The notes under the pieces were generated by a model. The model searched no databases and was not told the origin of the DNA. It saw nothing but the letters and a program-made list of their open reading frames with translations. Of a stretch of 28,663 nt of DNA, positions 16,286-21,845 are shown in pieces (position 1 is the first letter of the stretch; every line of letters starts with the position of its first letter). The DNA comes from Pseudomonadota bacterium. GTDB taxonomy: Bacteria > Myxococcota_A > Polyangia > Polyangiales > Polyangiaceae. The DNA lies in contig JAEYVE010000120.1 in assembly GCA_023432025.1 (NCBI GenBank), positions 1 through 28,663 of the forward strand. Reading direction: 5' to 3'. Both the position numbers and the translations under genes were made by a program.

Positions 16286-16615
16286 ATGACCTCCGATCGA
16301 TTCGCTCGACAACGCGTGCTCGCCGAAGTGGGCGATCGCGGACAGAAGCGCTTCGCCGAGGCCTCCGTGCGGCTCCCGGACGGACCCGGCGTCGACGTTG
16401 CGGCAGAATACTTGCGGCGCGCGGGGTTCGGTGTCGTCAGTATCGTGGCCGACGCGTCGCTTCCGCCGAGTCGCTCCTTTTCTTCCCCGCACGCCGTGCT
16501 CCTCCGCCACTCGGCGCCTCTCGCCGTAGCCGAAGGAGCTTGGCGCGCTCTCGATCGGATCCGCTCCGAGCTCGCTCTCGACGTCGAGCCCCCCGCCGCC
16601 CTCCCCCGCTCATGA
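16286..16615 (+). CDS. Orphan protein resembling an E1 N-terminal segment (RFARQ motif, degenerate Rossmann start)
   Basis: A 109-residue protein starting at ATG 16286 and coupled to cysM by an ATGA overlap. Residues 5-26 (RFARQRVLAEVGDRGQ and following) align with the N-terminal RYSRQ-x-LLPE(I/V)GxxGQ helix of ThiF/MoeB/HesA proteins. Residues 27-54 (..VAAEYLRRAGFGVVSIV) align with the first Rossmann strand and helix (..AALYLAAAGVGxxxIVD), with one gap. The ATP-binding glycine loop is degraded to PDGPGVD, and no zinc CxxC, catalytic cysteine or later E1 motif follows. The remainder ends in an amphipathic helix (about 78-98). It cannot be an active E1. In E1 enzymes the RYSRQ arginine reaches the adenylation site of the dimer partner, and the E1 of this cluster lacks that segment, so a helper-subunit role is conceivable. 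It could equally be an E1 remnant. Confidence 0.75.
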   Translation: MTSDRFARQRVLAEVGDRGQKRFAEASVRLPDGPGVDVAAEYLRRAGFGVVSIVADASLPPSRSFSSPHAVLLRHSAPLAVAEGAWRALDRIRSELALDVEPPAALPRS

Positions 16616-17565
16616 CTCCGCTTCGATTCGCACGCTCCCGCCGTCTCACGTCCATCGTGGACGCGGTCGGCAACACCCCGCTCGTTCGCCTCACCAAGGT
16701 GGCGCGCGCGACACCCGACGTGGAGGTGTTCATCAAGCTCGAGTACATGAACCCCGGCGGCTCGGTGAAGGACCGCCCGGCGCTGCGCATGATGCAGGAC
16801 GCCATCGCAGACGGGCGCCTCACGAGCGACAAAGTCTTGATTGACGCCACCAGCGGCAACACCGGCGTCGCTTACTCCATGCTGGGCGCGGCGCTCGGCT
16901 ACAAAATTGCGCTCGTCATGCCGCGCAACGTGACGAAGGCGCGCAAAGACATCACACGCGCCTACGGCACCGAGCTCATTTTCAGCGATCCGATGGAAGG
17001 CTCGGACGGCGCCATTCGTCTGGTGCGCAAGATCGTCGAAGAAAATCCGGACAAGTACTTCTATCCGGACCAGTACTCCAACCCGTCCAACCCCCTGGCT
17101 CACTACCTCGGTACGGGGCAGGAAATTTTGGATGCGCTCGGGGACCGCGTCACCCATTTCGTGGCGGGGCTCGGCACGAGCGGCACCGTCATGGGCACCA
17201 CGCGTCGCCTCCACGAGCACACGCATCCCATTTGGTGCGTAGCCGCCGAGCCCGCAGAAGCACTCCATGGGTTGGAGGGCCTCAAGCACATGGCGTCCAG
17301 CATCGTTCCGAACATTTACGACGCCAACCTGCCCGACGAAATCATGCCCATTTCCACGGAGGATGGCTGGGACATGTCCGAGCGCGTCGCCGCGGAAGAG
17401 GGTCTCTTCGTGGGGCATTCCGCGGGCGCGAACATCGCCGCTGCCCTCAAGCTCGCGGAACGCGCGCAAAAGGAGCAAGGGGGCGGCTGCGTCGTCACGA
17501 TCGCACCGGATCGCAGCGATCGCTATTTTGCACCAATGAAGTGGGAGAAACGGCACACGTGGTAG
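16612..17565 (+). CDS. cysM: Cysteine synthase, CysM type (CysO-thiocarboxylate-dependent candidate)
   Basis: A 317-residue PLP enzyme of the cysteine synthase/cystathionine beta-synthase family. Lys53 lies in NPGGSVKDRPA, the TSGNTG loop at 80-85, and the glycine loop is GTSGTVMG (188-195). The C-terminal part has EEGLFVGHSAGAN and IAPDRSDRYF. In Mycobacterium tuberculosis, CysM uses O-phosphoserine and CysO-COSH, and an active-site arginine (Arg220) in an ALR-N-M segment confers phosphoserine selectivity. Here the equivalent segment reads GLKHM, with Lys225 at that position, so a positive charge is kept. Gene order (cysO, orphan, cysM, mec) supports the CysO route over free sulfide. ATG 16612 overlaps the orphan's stop, and the 3' end overlaps mec by 7 bases. 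Substrate choice is an inference. Confidence 0.88.
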   Translation: MTPLRFARSRRLTSIVDAVGNTPLVRLTKVARATPDVEVFIKLEYMNPGGSVKDRPALRMMQDAIADGRLTSDKVLIDATSGNTGVAYSMLGAALGYKIALVMPRNVTKARKDITRAYGTELIFSDPMEGSDGAIRLVRKIVEENPDKYFYPDQYSNPSNPLAHYLGTGQEILDALGDRVTHFVAGLGTSGTVMGTTRRLHEHTHPIWCVAAEPAEALHGLEGLKHMASSIVPNIYDANLPDEIMPISTEDGWDMSERVAAEEGLFVGHSAGANIAAALKLAERAQKEQGGGCVVTIAPDRSDRYFAPMKWEKRHTW

Positions 17566-18068
17566 CTCCAGCCTGGGTTTCGGGAAACGTAAAAATTCGC
17601 AGCGCAGCGCTCGCCGAGGTGGAGCGCGCGGGGCGTGAAGCGTACGCGCGCGACGAAGAAGCCTGCGGCTACTTGACGGGCCCGGCACAGGACGCGCTCC
17701 TGTGCGACACCGCGGTGGAGCTGGAGAACCTCGCAAACAAGTACCACGCGGCTGATCCCGAGGGACATCCGCGCACGGGGCGCGAGTACTTCAAGGTCAA
17801 CGCGCTCAAGTTCGAGAAGGCGATTGCGGCAGGACGTGAGGGGCAGCGGCCCGTCAAGGTGTTCTTCCACTCGCACTTGGACTGCGGCGCTTACTTCAGC
17901 GCCGAGGACGCAGCGAGCATGACCATGGGGGGCGGCGATGGCCCCAGCCACGAGCTCTCGTATCTGGTGACTGCCGTGGATCAGGGGCAAGTCACGGCGC
18001 ACCGCCTGTTCGTGTGGGACACGCAGAGCAAGTCCTTCGTCGAAGCGCCCTTCTCCATCGTCGATTGA
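17559..18068 (+). CDS. mec: JAMM/Mov34 zinc metalloprotease, Mec-like
   Basis: A 169-residue JAMM (MPN+) isopeptidase. The complete zinc motif is present: Glu34 (EEACGYLTG), His104 and His106 (FFHSHLD), Ser114 and Asp117 in the H-x-H-x7-S-x2-D spacing. Mycobacterial Mec hydrolyses the CysO-cysteine adduct to release cysteine and regenerate CysO. Here the same enzyme, or in addition, could trim the C-terminal arginine from the CysO precursor, as JAMM proteins do for other masked sulfur carriers such as QbsE. An acidic/polar insert (about 49-95) between the glutamate and the HSH motif is longer than in minimal Mec proteins. GTG 17559 overlaps cysM by 7 bases and has GGGAG about 11 bases upstream; GTG 17541 is a weaker alternative. 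An intrinsic terminator follows. Confidence 0.9.
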   Translation: MVAPAWVSGNVKIRSAALAEVERAGREAYARDEEACGYLTGPAQDALLCDTAVELENLANKYHAADPEGHPRTGREYFKVNALKFEKAIAAGREGQRPVKVFFHSHLDCGAYFSAEDAASMTMGGGDGPSHELSYLVTAVDQGQVTAHRLFVWDTQSKSFVEAPFSIVD

Positions 18069-18150
18069 CCGGAGGCGCGCTCGCGTGCTCCGGCTTCGGC
18101 CCGATGGCCTCCCGGTGGGCGGTCCTCGCCCGAAACCACGTCGCTTGGGG

Positions 18151-18178
18151 GCGTCTCGTCGACGAGAGGCGCGTTTTT
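18151..18178 (+). terminator. Intrinsic terminator closing the cysteine island
   Basis: TCTCG-TCGA-CGAGA hairpin (18154-18167), extended by GCG (18151-18153) pairing with CGC (18170-18172) past a GG bulge, followed by TTTTT at 18174-18178. It lies 80 bases downstream of the mec stop and is the most convincing rho-independent terminator in the window. Confidence 0.7.
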
Positions 18179-18240
18179 CGTGAAAATGCGGGTTTGCCGC
18201 GGCGGGGCACTGGCCGTGAGTAGTCATTGGAGGGAGCGCT

Positions 18241-19662
18241 GTGCGAAACGTTTGGCTGACTCTGGCGTGCACGACGGCGCTCCTCGGCGCACCGTCGTGG
18301 GTCCGCGCCGAAGAAGCAGCGCACAAACCAACCTCCACGCCGCCGCGCGCATCGCCCGCCCCGTCGGCGCCGCCTGTCAAAGCGAGTCCCCGGACTCGTG
18401 CGCCCGGAACGAGCGGAGTGCGCCCAGCCGACGGCTCCCCCAGCGACGAAGGCGCCCTGGCGGAGGACGTGGCCACTCTGCAACGAGCCTGGTCCGGCGA
18501 GGCAGAGGTCGGTCGCCTGGAGCCGCGCCTGCTCGAGCGTGGTGACCGCCGCCCCGTGTTCTTGCCGTCCGCGGCGCTGAACGACGACACGGAAAGCTGT
18601 ACGACTGTCGCCGTGCTGGGCGCTCGAAACGCGAGCTTCGTGCTTCTCTTCGGAACGAACGAAGCCACGGACGGGCGCCGCGCGTGGCCGGTGCCGAGCA
18701 GCACGGGCGTAGCAGAGGTCACGCGGTGCGGTGCGCGCAAGTCGCTTCTGGAAGGTCTGACGGTGCAGATGCGTTCGCCGCGTGGCCTCCTCGAGTACTT
18801 GGTGGCGGTCGCCAAGGAGCCTCCCACCCCCATCGTGGAAATTCTCCCGCGCCGCGATCCCGGGCCGAGCCAATCCGCGCCCTCCGTGGGCCCACGTCCC
18901 ACGTTGCAGCCGGTCACCGAGCGGGCGCGGCGCGCCGAGAGGCGCGCTCGCCGTGACGGCGCCAAGTCCACACAAAAGCTGCCTGCGCCCGCGGATCGCG
19001 CTGGGCACGGCTTCACGACGCTTCAACTCGAAACCGGGTGCCACCGCATCGAAGTCTTGGGTGCGCCCGGCAGCGACGGCGAAGTGGACGTGGACGCCGA
19101 GCTCTACACGCTCTCGGGCGACGAGGAGCTCACGCGGGACGAAAGCGAAAACGGACAAGCTACGCTTCGGTACTGCGTGGGGCGCAGCACACGTGTTCGT
19201 TTGGCCTTCAGTGGCGCGGCGAGCGAAAGCGAAGTGGTCGTCGTGCAGTCCTCGTGGGAGCTGCCGGACGCGCTTCCGGTCGAGTGGGGCCCGATCGCAC
19301 GCGGACGCCTCGCCACCGCGCTCGGAACGGATCTGCTGCGAGCGCTTCCTTCGTCGCCCGTTTACACCTCCCTCGGTGTTCAAGGGGCCACGCTGCTGCC
19401 GTTCGAGGTGGAGCCGGGTGCCTGTTACGCGGCCGCCGTCGGCGGCATTCGTGGTCAAGCCCTGAGCGTTGCGCTCGGCGTGGACGCGGTCTCCGTTCGG
19501 CGAGAAAACCACTCTCCGAACGCCGCCGAGGGCGTCGCGCTGTCGTTTTGCAATCGCCACGGCACGCGAGCGCTGCTCGAGGTGCAAGCGTCCGGAGCTG
19601 GTTTGGCGTGGCTCTTGGGCGTCTGGCAAACTTCGCGCGCCGCGGAAGGAGACACGCTGTGA
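18241..19662 (+). CDS. Secreted protein with three two-cysteine beta modules (function unknown)
   Basis: A 473-residue protein starting at GTG 18241, with GGAGGGAG 5-12 bases upstream. Residues 1-23 look like a Sec signal peptide (cleavage near VRA). A Pro/Ala/Thr-rich segment follows (24-75). Three modules each contain exactly two cysteines: 120/163, 267/312 and 395/437. Each has beta-strand-like alternation between the cysteines and a following strand. Modules are separated by basic or Pro-rich linkers, e.g. 225-252. No catalytic motif is recognised. The same module pattern occurs four times in the lipoprotein encoded immediately downstream, with GTGA overlap, so the two proteins are probably made together and act together in the periplasm or at the outer membrane. 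The modules recall PPC-like beta-sandwiches, but that is only an impression. No family name can be given. Confidence 0.72.
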   Translation: MRNVWLTLACTTALLGAPSWVRAEEAAHKPTSTPPRASPAPSAPPVKASPRTRAPGTSGVRPADGSPSDEGALAEDVATLQRAWSGEAEVGRLEPRLLERGDRRPVFLPSAALNDDTESCTTVAVLGARNASFVLLFGTNEATDGRRAWPVPSSTGVAEVTRCGARKSLLEGLTVQMRSPRGLLEYLVAVAKEPPTPIVEILPRRDPGPSQSAPSVGPRPTLQPVTERARRAERRARRDGAKSTQKLPAPADRAGHGFTTLQLETGCHRIEVLGAPGSDGEVDVDAELYTLSGDEELTRDESENGQATLRYCVGRSTRVRLAFSGAASESEVVVVQSSWELPDALPVEWGPIARGRLATALGTDLLRALPSSPVYTSLGVQGATLLPFEVEPGACYAAAVGGIRGQALSVALGVDAVSVRRENHSPNAAEGVALSFCNRHGTRALLEVQASGAGLAWLLGVWQTSRAAEGDTL

Positions 19663-21425
19663 GAACGCTGGCTCGAGCGCTTCCCGCTCTATTCTTGCTC
19701 GCCGCGTGCAGTCGCGGGTCAGGTCCCGATAGCGCCGTGCCCAGCGCGTTCGGTCCCAGTGACGAAGCCATCGACGGCAGGTTGTGGCTCGAAGAGACCG
19801 CGGCCGAAGCGGAACAAGCAGGTGCCGGGCCACTCCAGGTCCTCGCGGTCGGACCGGGCACGCCCGGAGACCACGTGCCCGGCTTGGTGAACGTCCCCCA
19901 GGGACGCTGCGCGCTCCTCTACGCGCGCGGCAGCCGCTCGGTCGACGACATCGATCTCTTCGTTTACGGCGACGACGGCGCGCAGTTCGGCTCCGACGAA
20001 GCCCCCGACGACGTGCCGACGCTCCTCGTGTGCCCGGATTCCGGACGGCGACTGTACGTGGCCGCGCGCGTCGCAGCAGGACAAGGCATCGTGGCGCTGG
20101 GGGTCCAAGAAGTCGCCGTAAAGTCCGCCGAGGCCGTCGCGCGCGCCGCCGGCGCGCGCAACTTTGGCGGACAAGCCACGGCCAAGGCAGACGCCTGGCC
20201 CGGCCTCACGGAGTCCCTCGCGGCGCACCGCGCGGCCATTGGCGGCACCTGGGAGGATTTGCGCCGCGTAGCGCTCCCCGTCGACTCGCGCGTGCCGACG
20301 CGCCTGACGGCGCGCGTCGCTCCGAACACCTGCGTGGATGCGCTGATCTTGGCCTCGGACGAAGTGGCGCAGCTCGAGGTGGAGGTGCTCGACGACCAGG
20401 GACGCATCTTCGGACGGAGCCCCACGGGTGGGCTCGCGCGCTCGGTCGTGGTGTGCTCCGGGGAGGACGCCAAGTTCACCTACGAAATCCGTCCCCACGC
20501 CGGGCGGGGGCTCGCCGTTCTGGCGTTGTCGTCCACGCCTAGCGGCGCCGACACCACGCTCTCCGAGGAGGCTCCACGCTTCGATCTGATCCCTCGCGGC
20601 TCGAGCGTCGACACACGAAAACGCGAAAACGCGCGTCTCGCCGCGGCGAGCGTCCCTGCGCCGCGCGCCGTGCACGAAGGTACGGCGCTCGTCGGTAGCC
20701 GCACCAGCGTAGACCTCACCGTAGGCGCCGGCTGTAGCCGCATCGACGTGTGGTCCACCGGGGAGCTCTTGGGTCTCGAGGCCAACGCATGGTCGAGTCA
20801 GGGGCGCCTCTTGGCGAGCGCCACGGGCCTCTCACGCGCGCCGCTCTTCGTGTGTGGCGACAAGGCGCGCTTGGACGTGGAGGCCACGCGGCGCAAAGGC
20901 ACGTTCGTGGTGGATCAACGCCAAGATCCCGGAGCTCCGAGCGCACTCGTGCGACAAGGTCTGGCGGCGAGCCGTCTCCTCTCGCGCATGCACGAGAGCG
21001 GCGCGCTCGAAATGCCGCGTGAGGTCGGCGCGGTGCGCGAGGTCGTACTCTCGGAGACGGAGCTCACGCGACTCGCTTTGGCGGTGCCCCTGGGACGCTG
21101 CACGGACGTGTTCGTGGCGGTCGGCCCGGGCGGCAGCGGCGCCGAAGTGCGCTTGGTGGACGCAGAAAACGGCCTCGAAATCGCCCTGTCGCGCGGCACC
21201 GTCGCCGCCACCGCACGCGCCTGCGCCCTGGAAAATGGTCCGATCGAGGCCATCGCCGAGCTCAGGAGCGCCCACGGAAAAGCAACGGCGCTCGTCACCT
21301 CACGGCTCGTGCCGCTCTCGCGGAAGAGCGAGCCCCCGCCGGGCACCCAGGCCCCGTCCGACCCAGCGCCCGCGCCGCGCGCGCCCGCCGGCAAGCCCGT
21401 GGCCGCCGTACCCGAAGCTCCGTGA
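19659..21425 (+). CDS. Lipoprotein with four two-cysteine beta modules (function unknown)
   Basis: A 588-residue lipoprotein. GTG 19659 overlaps the upstream TGA by 4 bases, and the signal peptide ends in LLAAC (Cys17). Every other cysteine falls into one of four regularly spaced pairs: 84/125, 225/266, 359/399 and 481/522 (41, 41, 40 and 41 residues apart). Within modules a shared pattern is visible: a small residue or Gly before the first Cys, hydrophobic strands, an acidic turn such as DDQGRI, SSQGRL or DAENGL near the middle, and a V-V-C or F-V-C type second cysteine followed by another strand. The first module (DDIDLFVYGDDG) resembles PPC-like domains. The C-terminus is Pro/Ala-rich (about 556-588), perhaps wall-spanning. 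The open frame extends upstream of 19659 but overlaps the previous gene and is not coding in style. Confidence 0.75.
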   Translation: MRTLARALPALFLLAACSRGSGPDSAVPSAFGPSDEAIDGRLWLEETAAEAEQAGAGPLQVLAVGPGTPGDHVPGLVNVPQGRCALLYARGSRSVDDIDLFVYGDDGAQFGSDEAPDDVPTLLVCPDSGRRLYVAARVAAGQGIVALGVQEVAVKSAEAVARAAGARNFGGQATAKADAWPGLTESLAAHRAAIGGTWEDLRRVALPVDSRVPTRLTARVAPNTCVDALILASDEVAQLEVEVLDDQGRIFGRSPTGGLARSVVVCSGEDAKFTYEIRPHAGRGLAVLALSSTPSGADTTLSEEAPRFDLIPRGSSVDTRKRENARLAAASVPAPRAVHEGTALVGSRTSVDLTVGAGCSRIDVWSTGELLGLEANAWSSQGRLLASATGLSRAPLFVCGDKARLDVEATRRKGTFVVDQRQDPGAPSALVRQGLAASRLLSRMHESGALEMPREVGAVREVVLSETELTRLALAVPLGRCTDVFVAVGPGGSGAEVRLVDAENGLEIALSRGTVAATARACALENGPIEAIAELRSAHGKATALVTSRLVPLSRKSEPPPGTQAPSDPAPAPRAPAGKPVAAVPEAP

Positions 21426-21688
21426 TGCGTGGCATCGAGCTCGAGCGCGAAGCCAAACACTGGATGCTGCTTTCGGTGGCCACCCTCGTGTTCTGCGGGA
21501 GCTGCCTGAGCGCCGCGTCCGTGGTGCTCTTTTACTTGGCGGCCATCGACGCAAAGCACGGCGCGTTGCCCGAAGCGGCGCTGCGCGTCGTCTGGGGGAA
21601 GCGCATCATGCTGGCCGGCGTGATGCTGGGCGCGCTGGGCGTGTTTTTGGCGCTCGTGGTTCGCGTCGTGAGCCTGTCGGGGCGCTGA
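21425..21688 (+). CDS. Small two-helix membrane protein
   Basis: An 87-residue protein starting at ATG 21425, which shares its A with the TGA of the lipoprotein gene (TGATG); GTG 21422 is the alternative. Two hydrophobic segments, about residues 15-40 (MLLSVATLVFCGSCLSAASVVLFYLAA) and 60-82 (IMLAGVMLGALGVFLALVVRVV), separated by a short basic loop, predict a helical hairpin in the inner membrane. The segments are listed only to locate them. No family is recognised. Its tight coupling to the two-cysteine-module proteins suggests that it belongs to the same unit, perhaps as an anchor or export accessory. Confidence 0.65.
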   Translation: MRGIELEREAKHWMLLSVATLVFCGSCLSAASVVLFYLAAIDAKHGALPEAALRVVWGKRIMLAGVMLGALGVFLALVVRVVSLSGR

Positions 21689-21845
21689 AGTCAAGCGAAG
21701 GCTTTCACGCGCCTCGGAGGCCCCAGCCTTCCCGGAGGCATGCGGCTTTGCTATCCGCTTCCGACGAATTTCCGCGGTGCGAGGCCACGGCGACGCTCGT
21801 GGCCCCGCTCCTCAGTTGACCACGAGACTGCACGACGTCATCAAC

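Noticed and set aside
15811..17736. 641-codon minus-strand frame across cysO-cysM
   Set aside because: It crosses several real genes and intergenic hairpins and has no domain signature.
17992..19833. 613-codon minus-strand frame over the secreted-protein gene
   Set aside because: Arg-rich shadow frame without motifs. The plus strand has a signal peptide, a ribosome site and a modular cysteine pattern.
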